From contig CM041465.1 of the NCBI GenBank assembly GCA_023213395.1, forward strand, positions 99,641,741-99,705,740: a stretch of DNA of 64,000 bases, written 5' to 3'. Numbering within the stretch: the first letter of the stretch is position 1; each line of letters starts with the position of its first letter. Of the stretch, positions 42,961-53,700 are shown in pieces. Made by a program: the position numbers and the translations under genes. The DNA comes from Cycas panzhihuaensis (taxonomy: Eukaryota; Cycadophyta). The notes beneath the pieces were generated by a model that saw only the letters and a program-made list of their open reading frames with translations, did no database searches and had not been told where the DNA came from.

Positions 42961-44149
42961 ATGAAAGGAAACATCTCGATGGAGAAAATGTATAATAATG
43001 TAAGAGTCGAAGTAAAAGAGGCTCATATGATAAGCAATAAATGGCCATGAAGGGTAGGAGGACCTAGTAATGAGGCTACTTAAGGACAAGAGTAGGCTAT
43101 CTAACCACTGGCTAAGAGTGGGTAGCAAAAGGGCACCCTAGGGTGCCAAAGGTTGCTTAAGAAAGCTAAGAATGACTCCAAATGGAGGGAGAATTCCCTT
43201 TGGAGACCCCAAGGGTAGGAACGGGCTACAAAAATAAGTCCAAGACAGCAAAGTAATCCAAACGAGCATAAACTTAGGTATGCACGGGGGTGGCACACAA
43301 AACGAGACTGAAGGGCCCTGCGAAAAAATGCATCGATAGGATGCCATTAATGCATCCAAAGGAATGAGCAGAACGGAGGCTACAGAAGTGCAATGGGAGA
43401 CAAGGCCAAAAAGAAATGATGACTAGGGATGAGAAATGATCCAAAGGGTTGTCACAAGAGTGAAACTGGAGACAGTGCCCGTTGGGTCCCCCGCCTATAT
43501 AAGGAAAATTGATGAAAATAGGATTCATTTTCATAGGCTTTCGAATGAATCCAGAGCCTTTTCCTTACGCAGCGGAGTAGCACCTGAATTCAGAGGCACA
43601 TGGAGAGAGATATGACTATCAAATCAGAGTCAGAGGATAGTTGTTGGGATTGCGGAGACTAGATGGCGAGCGCTCAGTCAGACCCAGTGAGTGGATCTCT
43701 GAAACCATAACCCATCTGATGATTTGAAGTTTAATGCTTTTTATAGTTTTTTATGTAGATTTTTAGGCCCCATATGGGCGAAAAAAGATTTCCAGGAGTC
43801 CAAATTAGACTGAGAGAGAGACGGGATCAGGGCATTAGGTAGCCCTGGTCCTAGTGAGCCTGGCTGTAGCTCACAGGGAAATTTTTTTTTTTGGGGCAAA
43901 AAACCCCCCCTTTTGGGGGGCTGACGTTTGCACTGTGGCAAAGATCGTGGTGCCACAATCTTTACCGCGGGGCCCCAATCACCGCAGGACCCAGGCCAAA
44001 CTCTATGGTACTACGAAGTTTGGTGCAGTGCGAAGATAGAACTACAGAAAGAAGATGGGGGCCTGAGGGATCCTAAATCTCAACCAAGCAAGGTCAAGAG
44101 GTAGTCTAGAGGATGAGGGATGAGTATAGGTCAGAGTTTAATGTGTTTT
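42961..44149. other. Element B spacer, 5' flank of antisense ORF
   Basis: No gene recognised. Contains a T/G/C homopolymer cluster at 43881-43921 with inverted G and C runs, a hairpin at 43939-43962, and segments at 43931-43965 and 44008-44050 that resemble a piece of the element's own LTR (55908-55966). Confidence 0.5.
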
Positions 44150-46080
44150 AGGGCATTTTGTAGGTTGTGACCTCGGTGGAGAACTGCGAGAACATAGGTA
44201 TGGCAATGCTCAGTTTTATTGAGATGATGTCGAGAGAAGACAGGGAGATCCTACCGAGATGTAGCCTACTGAAGGTCACAAGGACACACTAGTACACATC
44301 GGATCAATGATTATTGGTAGATATAGTGTCACACTGGGATAAGTAGAGACATGTCTTCCACTTACCCCAAGTGGGGGATGTATTAGTGATGCCCAAGGAC
44401 ATCAAGAGAATACTGGGAGTACCAATGATAGGGAGGTCAGTAACACTAAGAGCGCTGCCCAGCAATGAGGTAGCATAAAGGGAGGCTACTACATTTTTTA
44501 TAGGTTTAGACAGGTGGGAGAGGTGAGCGATTCCTCTCTAGAGTATGGTGATATTGGGGGTTCCTCGGGTGAGGAAGCTGATTACATTATGCATTTTGTT
44601 CTGGATATCCCAGAAACAGAACTATAGGGACATGCTAGGCAGATGGATGGACGCAGTACACCAGTGCGAGGTGGGAGAGAGGATGGGCTGGATACCCTCA
44701 TAGCAGCGAACCTCATCGCACAGCTAGATGCCATTCAACTAGCAGGGAGGGGCAGACTATCATACAGTATGTTACTACAGTGCTAGTTCTTCGACTACTT
44801 TAGAGTAGTGGCACTGACAGGGGGACCACACCCTATCTCAGAGTGGGCCCTGATGGTACACAGGTGGTAGACTAGGCTGAGAGGGACTGAGGACCAGGCA
44901 CATGTCCATCGCTCAGTGGAGGCCACATTGTTAGACCTCCTCACCATGGTAGATTACATAGTAGATCCATATAGAGAGGTGAGGTGGGATAGAGACGACG
45001 AGGCAGGTGGGGTAGAAGTGCCCCCAGGAGATAACGACGACAGTGATAGAGGTGATAGGGCTGGCTCATCATGAGTCACAGGAGAGGCAGGTCCATCAAG
45101 GACTGCATGGAGGGAGGCATGACCATCTAGGACTGCAGGTGGAGAGGTAGGCCTATCAGGAGCTGCAGAGGAGAGCAGGGATCCAGTGACACAAGCCCAT
45201 AGGCTATAGATCGTTAGGGGATCTAGAGAGGTAGTTGCACTAGCCACAGAGAGGAGGGACGTCTCAGTCGCTGAGGTGGTGGTAGGGGAGGTACCCGAGG
45301 AGGAGGAGGTACCTGCAGCTAGCGGAGTGACTAAGGCTGAGGCAATCACCTGAGTAGAAGAGCCGACAATCACACCAGGTAAGACGTAACCTTCTCTTGT
45401 CATCGTTTGATTGCCAGATGCATATATAGTTTGATTTTTGGTTTGATATGTATATGGACGTATACTGATATATGACATGTTGGATTTGTAGGTATAGCAA
45501 ACATCTAGAGACTGGTATAGCCAATAGTCTAATAGATATTCCCTCAGGCCTACACAGAGGGGAAGCCTCCCATCCAGGTGGGTGATGAGCCCAGATCAGC
45601 AAGCGGCCATGCAGCAGCATTCACCCCATTGATAAGGGCAAGAGATATATGGGTCACAGAGTCCTAGGAGCACAAGGTCCATGCAGGGTGGTAGCAGGCA
45701 GAGTTAGACACCACCTGAGCTGAGAGGGATTCTCTACAAAGTCAGGTAGAGGTGATGGAGACTCAAGGAGGAGCTGGAGGGGATATGGAAAGCCATATCT
45801 GACTAGCAGTGATGGAGGAGTGCCTCAGGGGGATGGAGGAGAGGCTCCGCTTGGTGGAGATGGAGCGGGATCATATCTAGGCCCGATATGATTAGGTGGT
45901 AGATGAGGTGGCATCAAGGTAGGCACGGAGCAAGACACAGACCCACACGATGGCGACGACCCAGAGGAGGCCACAGGATAAGGAGAGTGAGACAGGAGGC
46001 TCACAGAGACTGAGGAGGAGTCTCAGAGGGATGTGGTCCCTAAGAGAGGGATCACATCGACTAGGAGATGATGCCCCAGG
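44150..46080 (+). pseudogene. Element B antisense ORF, plant-mobile-domain-like with coiled coil
   Basis: Runs opposite to gag-pol. Readable in one main frame with stops: MSREDREILPRCSLLKVTRTH near 44228, RHVFHLPQVGDVLVMPKDIKRILGVPMIGRSVTL in pieces near 44350-44440, a helical middle, then at about 45770-45900 a likely coiled coil (MEECLRGMEERLRLVEMERD) and a basic Ser/Arg-rich tail to about 46080. The HVFHLP and DI-RILGVP pattern matches the antisense ORF of element A and resembles the plant mobile domain. A 3 x 30 bp in-frame repeat lies at 45081-45170. Antisense frames such as 44954-45478 are shadows. Function unknown. Confidence 0.58.
45081..45170 (+). repeat. Degenerate tandem repeat, 3 x 30 bp
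   Basis: The anchor ACTGCA or GCTGCA recurs at 45102, 45132 and 45163 with GGAG(A/G)GG starts; a ten-codon repeat within the low-complexity middle of the antisense ORF. Confidence 0.7.
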
Positions 46081-46829
46081 GATGGGGCAGCAGTAAGGTA
46101 GTATATATGAGTTTTGTTTTAGACAGGGGAAAGCACGGACCTCTAGGGAGTCACCATATGTAGTCACATGATTGTACCCTCCCTGTAAGGACATCAACTT
46201 CCCACGGATGATGTACCATACCACTTATATGATATGACACATGATTATTTTTATGTATATAGACGGGGTGATTGGTACCCGATTTGGTATATGATAATGT
46301 GTATCATAATGTGTGATGGATGACATGTATGTTTCTATTTACATATTTATGTTTGTGTATGAGGGTGCACGGGTGCATGAGGATATGTATAATTGTACTT
46401 TGAGCTGATTATTATAGGAATTTTGTGTTATGACATTTATTTAAGTTATGCGTATTTCCTTTCATGTGGGACGATGTTCCTAGCAGGAGCATATATGATC
46501 ACCATGAGTAGAGGTAATAGACATATGTAGGGCTAGGAAATAAGGCAGCATGCATGTCCACATGGGAGCATAGCGGGATATGCAAAGGAAATACCAAAAG
46601 GATGAGAGTGACGATACTCCAAAATGTTGTTCTAATTGGGGGATGCCCAAATAGGAGGACAAGGTCCCAAGGGGAATGGGAATAAAGGTTCCACAGGAGG
46701 AACCAAAAAGAAACGAGAAGGCCATCCTAAGTCGTCATTCTGCCTGTGACTAGGAGGAATGGGAACAAGCTTAAGATGGTAGTTTAAGCTCATTTCGGAG
46801 CATGAATGAAGTGATGACAAAGTCATGTA
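46081..46829. other. Element B spacer between antisense ORF and integrase
   Basis: No gene recognised. AT-rich with TG/AT repeats at 46215-46480, then purine-rich segments. It separates the converging ends of pol and the antisense ORF. Confidence 0.5.
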
Positions 46830-48300
46830 TAGAATTTCTTGAGGAATTTTCCATTAACAACTTTCTCAAACTCAAGGCCCTCCAAGGTGGTGATCCTATA
46901 GGCATCATTGTCAAGGCTCTTGAGAATGACAAAGGGGCCAACCTATTTGGGTCCAAATTTAGTCAAGCGATCATAGAGATATTCCAATTTGAGGACTTGG
47001 TCACTGAGATACAAAGGATGAGAACAAAGGTGTTTATTGTAGGTCCTTTTTTAACAGGTTTTGGATGTGAGGTTAGCTTGGTAGGCGGTTAAACATCTCT
47101 CATCCAAGGCTTCAAGGTCCAAGAGGCAAGCCTGATAGATCGACTACTCATCGATGAGACCTCGAAGGGAAACTCATAGAGAAGGAATCTCCACTTCCAA
47201 CGGGAGTATCGCCTCGGTCCCGTAAACTAGGGAGAACGAAGTCATCCCCATAACAGCACAGATAGAGGTACGATAAGCCCACAGGGCAGAAGGGAGCTAA
47301 AGGTGCCAGTCTCTTTGAGACTGAGCAATAGTTTTCTTTAAGATGTTAATAAGAGTCTTATTGAACGACTCGACTTGACCATTTACCTGGGGGTAATAAG
47401 GGGAGGAAGTTTTGTAAGAGATTTTAAACTTCTCACAAAGCTTATCTATCTTCTTGTTACAAAAAGGAGTCCTGTTGTCAGTAATCAAGACATCAGGAAT
47501 CCCAAAGTGGCAGATAATGTACTGGTAGATGAAAGTGGTTATTGTCTTGCCAAGGGTAGTAATTAGAGAGATGGCTTCTGCCTATTTAGTAAAGTACTCT
47601 GTGGTAGTCAAGATAAACTTTTGCTATGACAAAGAAGGTGGGGATATAGCCCCGATGAGGTCTAGGCCCCACTGAACGAAAGGCCATGGAGATACGATAG
47701 GACGAAGAGCCTCGGAAGGCACATGGGAAATGTTGGCATGCTCTTGACATCATCGACATCTCAAGGCATAGGCATGGGCGTCCTTGAAGAGGGACGGCCA
47801 ATAGTAGCCCATACAGAGGATCCTCTAGGCCATGGATTGGCCCCCAAAGTGGCCCCCACAAATAACATGGTGGCATTCGTAGAGTATTTGGTCTGCTTCG
47901 TTAGGTGTGACACAGCGAAGGAGGATCCCATTGAAAGACCTCTTGTACAATACTTCATCCATGAAAAAGTATTACCTAGTAGTGGCCCAGATATGAGATC
48001 TAACCTTATTATTGGCTTCAGGGCATTACTGTTGCTATGTGAGGTACTGCACGATGTCGTCATACCACTTGTTATCAACGTGTGGATGGGAAGGAATGCC
48101 TTGAATGATCAAGATAGACTCATCAGGAAGAGAATCGTCAATAGGGGCATCGAGCGAGTTAGGGATAGGGGCATCTATGAGCTATTCAGCCACTACCATA
48201 TCTTTCTTCAATTTCTTGTTAATAATATGAAGATCAAATTCCTGAAGAAGGATGACCCAATGGCCTGCCCTACTTATCAGGTTGGAACAAGTGAGTAAAT
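46830..48300 (-). pseudogene. Element B integrase
   Basis: The HHCC part lies at about 47700-47900 (CMGYYWPSL-like block, CRRCQEHAN). The core follows: FVQWGLDLIG (first Asp) near 47675, FILTTTEYFTK near 47620, then segment 47297-47488 with MITDNRTPFCNKK (second Asp) and YYPQVNGQVESFNKTL (catalytic Glu). LWAYRTS and VYGTEAILPLEVEIPSL are near 47190-47280. The C-terminal part decays towards 46830. Catalytic residues are kept but stops split the frame. The long open frames on the + strand here are shadows. Confidence 0.86.
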
Positions 48301-49570
48301 ATCATAAGGGATCGGATTGGACGATCACCTTGGTAGTGTTACCAAGGAAATTGTGTCTAAACTTCTTGGTCACATAAGCTAAGGAGAGACATTCCTTCTC
48401 GGCCAGGGAGTACTTGAGTTCAGCAGCCATGTGGGTGCGACTGATAAAGTAAATAGCTCTCTCGACTCCTGAATCATCCTCCTGAGCCAACATATCGCCC
48501 AAGGACTCATCGATCGCTGAGGTATAGAGAATGAAAGGCCTATCGAAGCAAGGGAATGCCAACGTTGGAGTAGAAGCAAGGGCTTCTTTAAGTCTTTCGA
48601 AGGCTTGCTAGGTCTTGGCTAACCAAATAAATAGGGCTCCCTTCTTCAATAGGTTAGTCAAGGGTTTGGCACTTATGGTAAAATCTACTAGGAAATGCCT
48701 GAGGAAACCGAGCCTACCTAAAAATGACTTAATCTATCACTGAGTTCTAGGAGGCAGCATATCGAGGATTGCCTTGACTTTGTCAGGGTCAATCTGAATT
48801 CCTTGTTTTGACACAAGGAACGCAAGGAGTTTGCTCGAAGTGATGGAAAATACACATTTGAGTGGGTTTAAGCTTACGTGGTACTTGTAGCACCATGTGA
48901 AGATGGCCTGCAAGTTTGAAGGATAATGGGCTCTGACACGTGAGAGACCCATCATGTCATCCATAAAGACCTCTAACATGTCATCGATGAGGTCATGGAA
49001 GATAAAATGCATCGTCCTTTGGTAAGTAACGCCTGCATTTTTTAGGCTGAAGGGCTTTACCTTGTAGGTAAAGGTACCCCACAGGGTGGTGAAGGCCATC
49101 TTGTGGCGGTCTTCAGGAGAGATTTAAATTTGGTTATAGCCAGAGAATCCATCCATCAAGGACATGACTTCAAACCCAGTGGTTCAATCAATGATCTGAT
49201 TGATAAAAAGGAGTGGAAAGTTGTCTTTAGGACATGCATTGTTGATATTATAGAAATCAATATATATCTAGATGGTCTCATTCTTTTTAGTAACAGGAAC
49301 GATGTTAGACATCCATTTAGGGTAGTCGATAAAAGTAATGAGTCCAGCATCTAAAAGTTTATCAACCTCCATCTTAGTAGTAGCTAGGAGTTTAGGATGG
49401 AGAGGACGTTGTTTCTGACGCATAGGGTAGGTACCAGAAATGGTAGTGAGATTGTGGGTGATAATGGAGGGGTCGATTCCCTTCATATCAGAATAATCCC
49501 ATGCGAAGACATCCTGAAACTCCTGGAATAAAAGGGAATATTCCCTCACCTCATCAGGAGAGCATTCCAC
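48301..49570 (-). pseudogene. Element B reverse transcriptase and RNase H
   Basis: Segment 49268-49570 has LLFQEFQDVFAWDYSDMKGID and the RT start EVDKLLDAGLITFIDYPKW. After stops, segment 48737-49099 has TYKVKPFSLKNAGVTYQRTM and the catalytic box FMDD at 48956-48967 (usual Y-L/V-DD), then the thumb (FLVSKQGIQIDPDKVKAIL). RNase H is at 48302-48562: RPFILYTSAIDESLGDMLAQ, AIYFISRT and SLAEKECLSLAYVTKKFRH. Homologous to element A 6150-7400. Confidence 0.87.
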
Positions 49571-50623
49571 CCCTACCTTAATGACCTTGCTTGGGGCTAG
49601 GACTATGTCCTAGGCTGTCCCTATACACATGGAATTCCCCTCCTTAAAATTGAGAGGGGCAAGGTCAATAGGAAGAGATGGAATAGGGGATGGAATTGGG
49701 TTAGCGAGTGTGGACCCAATTGCCAAGACCTTCTAGTGGCCAGGCCTATGGTGACTAGAAGGAAAGTTGGGCATGGAGCCGGCTAAGTGCTCAAGTAAGG
49801 CCTCATCATCTTTGAAGTAATCCACCCTATGGATGACCTTACTTCAAATAGATGAGATGTTGGAGGAAGTAGGAGCAACGAGACCACAATGGTTAGCAGG
49901 CTGCCCAACATCCCCAAAAGACTCTAAGGGAGAGTCAGGAAGGGGCTCCTTGGAAGGAGAAAAAGGATATTCCTCGAGACCATCACCTACGGGAGAAAAT
50001 AGAGAGGAAGAGTCAAGGACCTGTGGGTCAATACATGTAATGACATGTGATACAAGGGGGTGGCTAGTCTCTCCAACAAGAGGAGTTCTAGGTTGGGACC
50101 TAGAACATGAAAGGTGCCTCCTACTAGTGCGGAGGAAGGAGACGGTGTGAGGAAAGTCCTCATCCTCACCATGGGACTCATCATCACTAAACAAGGTAAG
50201 GTACCTGTAGCTCCTAACACTGATAAGAGTAAAGCAAGTAAGACTAGAGGAAGAAGATGTAGGATCTTCTTCGAGATGGGATGAATCAGGTATGCCAATG
50301 AAGCAAGCTAAGGCATGAGTAGAAGGGCCTTTATCCCCCTTCGTATGACCATGGCTTGCTTGGTTAGTAGGATAAGTTTGTTTAACAGGTGGGCATTCAT
50401 GAGATACAACCCTTATTCACCTGTCATAAACGAACTTAAGTTGCCTCCAGTGGGTCAAACACACGGCTCCCATCTGATCGAGCCATGGTCGACCCAAGAG
50501 AAGATTGTAGTCAACATCAACGTCAAGGACTACAATGTCGACAAGGACAGTTTTGCCCTTGAGAGTGAGCGGGATCGAAATAGATCCCAATGGAGTCTTT
50601 TTGCTACCATCGTAGCCTTAGCA
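49571..50623 (-). pseudogene. Element B pol linker between protease and RT
   Basis: The minus-strand frame 49844-50194 is Ser/Pro-rich and ends near VDYFKDDEALLEHL-like sequence that matches the linker of element A (5784-5999). Toward 49590 a block APSKVIKVGVECSPDEV leads into RT. No catalytic domain. The + strand open frames 49833-50150 and 50315-50881 are its shadows. Confidence 0.65.
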
Positions 50624-51249
50624 TCACCATGGAACAGGTTCCAAGGAAGAAATACCAAGATCTTGTATAACATGCAAGGGCATGGCATTAACAGAAGAAC
50701 CGTTGTCGACAATAGTCCTTTGCAAGGTACAGTCTGGTGTGTCAATAGTAATAGTGAAAGGGAAGTTCCAGTAGCATTCCCTTTCACAAGTAGGGGAAAG
50801 ATCTTTAGGGTCAAAGGAGATGACGGGCTCATGGCTTTGGGTAATACCCAAAGCGTGAATGGGCATGTCACCCAACCCTAAAGCTTCCAAAAGGAGAGTT
50901 CGTTGTTTGAGACAACTTCTTAAGACGTCCATAATGGACATCCCGGCGGCCACGGTATAAAGCTCATTGACGACAGAAAAGGCCTTCCCCTTCGCTGTGA
51001 ATTCAGGAAGGGCTCTTCAGAAATCATAGCGACTTGGACGAATGGGAATAGTCTTGGGAAGTAACAGAACTTTCGGAAGAGAGGTTTTCAGAATAGGATC
51101 AAAGTGTGGAGCAGAAGAAGAGGTGCCAGCTGCCTCTTTAGCAGCTTGAAACTGAGTGAGGGTATATAAGTGGGTGGCCTCAAGTATTTGGATCACCTTC
51201 TTTCCCTTATTCTAGGACCATGAAGGTGAGGGAGTACGACGGTTGGGGG
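50624..51249 (-). pseudogene. Element B aspartic protease
   Basis: Segment 50624-50953 contains FPFTITIDTPDCTLQRTIVDNGSSVNAMPLHVI in pieces; the active site Asp-Asn-Gly-Ser-Ser lies at 50689-50713. Tat relatives commonly show Asp-Gly-Gly-Ser, so Asn fits a further change. Upstream (50954-51249) frames are degraded. Confidence 0.78.
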
Positions 51250-53196
51250 AATGCAAGGAAGAAGACGAATCTCAAGTGCCCTTCCCTTTACCGTGTGAAG
51301 GATGGGAATTCAGGGACCTTCCTCGGTTCGAGTTATTCTTTGGTTAAGCATTGTGATCATGTTCCCCGTGTTTGGGGAACAAATCCTTGTGGACCGATTG
51401 GTGAAGGTTGGGCCTTGAGGCCCATTTAGGAGATGAGTCATATTGTGGGGCATCCCTAGGATGTTGAGCCCTACAACATGAGTTTTCATGGAAACACTCC
51501 CCATGAACGGACCACCACTTCTTCTCAAGTGAGGAATCTGGCTTCCTCCCTTGAGAGGACTGGGTATTACTACCTTTAGCGGAAGTGGCTTGAGTAGCTT
51601 GTTAGATTTGTTTGTTGGAAGTGGGTAACGAAGGAGCTTGCAGTTTAAGTTCCTTCATCATACATTCGAATAAATGTATAGTAGAAGTAAGCAAATCTAG
51701 AGTCTTCTCAGTCAGATGAGAAGAGGACTTAGTGGATTGTTGTGGTTTATTTTCTTTGGTTTATGGTGGTGCCTCATGACATTGTGAGGGCTTGAGAGGT
51801 TTCTTGAGTCCAACTTAGATCTTAATAGCCTCAAGCACTAACCCCTTTGCGATGGCAGAATCACATGTGCTTGCCCCCATCTTAAGGAATTCCACATGGA
51901 CTTCGGGGTGAAGTGCATTAACGAAGAGATCCCTCTTCAATTCCTTAGGCAAAGTAGCCTTAGTGGAATGGAGGAGGTCATGAAATCACAGCACAAAGTC
52001 ATGATTCATCTCATCGTGACCTTGTTTAAGCGAAAGAAGGGATTTCATTCCACTTTGAAATAGATGAACAACATTGAAATAGTTGATGAACTCATCCACA
52101 AGTTGCTGGAATGAGAAAATGGAATGGGCAGATAGGCGATAGAACCATTTAAGGGCATCGCCTTATAGGAATCGTGGAAATAATTTTATTAGTATGTTGA
52201 TCATAGGCCCAGTAGTCTATGCATGCCATAGAGAAACTACACACATGCTCTATTGGATCCTGTGATGAAGTTCCACCGAACTTAGGAACTTCGGGGGGAT
52301 GAGGTGGTAAGTTAGTTCTTAATGCCTCAACAGATAATGGTGTCGATCTATAATCCATAAGGGACGTGCCCTTGCCTAGATCATGGGATCGACAAATGAT
52401 GTAGGAGGTAATGGATAAGGAATAGATGGGGGTGGAAGGCCCATCCCTCCTTGAGGAAGTATCCCTTGCTAGAAAGGGACTTGAGGGTAAGTGCCTTGAA
52501 AGGAAGTTGGGTTTCCTTGCAAAGGCATAGTGTAAGGAGCTACGCAGGATGATGGAAAGGAAGGGTGAGGAACCAGAAGGGAAAGGAAGGGTGAGAACGC
52601 AAGACGCCTATGGGTTGCGCAACCCCATATAGATGTAATGGGTCCATCCTGTAAGTTGGAATATGGTTCCCTTTACTGTGCCCCTAAGGCTGAGAAGTAT
52701 AGCCTGGGGGTATGTAAAAAGAAGGACCATTAGGTTGGTTTTGAATATATGTGGGAGCAGATCCCACATGACTAGTAGTAGGGGTGTTAGTATGACCTCT
52801 AAGCTTACTAGGAAATGCATACACCACGTTAGGAAGTGGCATGTTGGCTTGACTAGGAAAAGGTATGTTAACCCCAAGCTGGGAGAAAGACATACCATGA
52901 GAGGGCCCCAAAGAGTTGGGACCATGATGAGGAATAGAAGGTGCAATAGATGTCCCTAAGGTAGATGTAAAGATAGAGCGGGACGAATATGTAGGCACAA
53001 AAGGGTTACTTATTGTGGGAGGTGTAGATGCGGATGAAGATGGTAGGATAGGCACGGATGAGGAGGATGCTCCACCATGTAAGACATCTTCAAACCATCT
53101 AGGATGTGATTGAAGACAAGCAGCATAAAAGCACTTGCTAAGGGCTTCAACCATGTGAGCAAGAGGGGTATTTACGTGATCGTAGGAGGTAGACAT
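51250..53196 (-). pseudogene. Element B gag
   Basis: Proposed start ATG at 53196 (MSTSYDHVNTPLAHMVEALS). The N-terminal region is Ser/Pro/Tyr-rich (52684-53196). The capsid core at about 51840-52420 includes PPEVPKFGGTSSQDPIEHV, then in other frames SFQQLVDEFINYF and a VNALHPEVHVEFLK block, all matching element A gag. A knuckle-like Trp-Ser-Val-His...His...Cys remnant lies near 51480-51520. The product would be the capsid protein. Several frameshifts and stops. Confidence 0.82.
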
Positions 53197-53680
53197 GACC
53201 TCAAATGAAGTAGACCCCTTAGGGCACTCCTCATAAGAATCACCAACTGGGTGATGAATCTCGAGAGGAGATGGACCCTCTACTCCATGAGTAGAGGGGT
53301 GGGCATCAAGTGGGTGATGTTGATCACCCAGATAGTAAATAGGATCGTCACCCTCTTAGGTGGATCCTGGAATGGATGTGAGGAACTCATGAGCTCCCGA
53401 AGTAAAGGTATGATAAGCCTAATCTTAAGAGTATCCTTCCATTGTCAAATCAGAATCCAACAATGAAAGAAGACGATATGCAGGATCTTTTAACAATGGA
53501 GGCAAACCATGTAGGTGACGTGAGAAGCATCGCATACAAAACTTGCCAACATGTTAGAAGAGGAAAAAGAGATGTAAAGTATGTGTTGGGGGCTGCCCAA
53601 TAAAAGGAAAAATGTGGAGGAGACCACTAAAAGGTAATAGTATCAACAAAAGAGATAGGTACTAGCTCACTTACTGGTAA
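53197..53680 (-). other. Element B leader
   Basis: Noncoding 5' leader between PBS and gag start; no domain recognised in the short open frames here. Confidence 0.55.
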
Positions 53681-53699
53681 GTCCCTAGTATGGTCACTA
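53681..53699 (-). other. Element B primer binding site (not initiator Met)
   Basis: Minus strand TAGTGACCATACTAGGGAC, one base from the LTR end. The same position in element C has TGGTGACCATATTAGGGAC. Both resemble the TGGCGACTCTGCTGGGGAC-type sites of some Tat elements, mostly with C-to-T or G-to-A changes. The tRNA partner is not certain. Confidence 0.6.
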
Positions 53700-53700
53700 G

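Noticed and set aside
44954-45478. 174-codon Ser/Thr-rich open frame on the minus strand
   Set aside because: It is the opposite strand of the low-complexity part of the antisense ORF of element B; no domain.
47723-48298. 191-codon open frame on the + strand
   Set aside because: Antisense shadow of element B integrase and RNase H, whose motifs are clear on the minus strand.
50315-50881. 188-codon open frame on the + strand
   Set aside because: Antisense shadow of element B protease and linker.
52663-52959. Arg-rich + strand open frame
   Set aside because: Antisense shadow of gag of element B.
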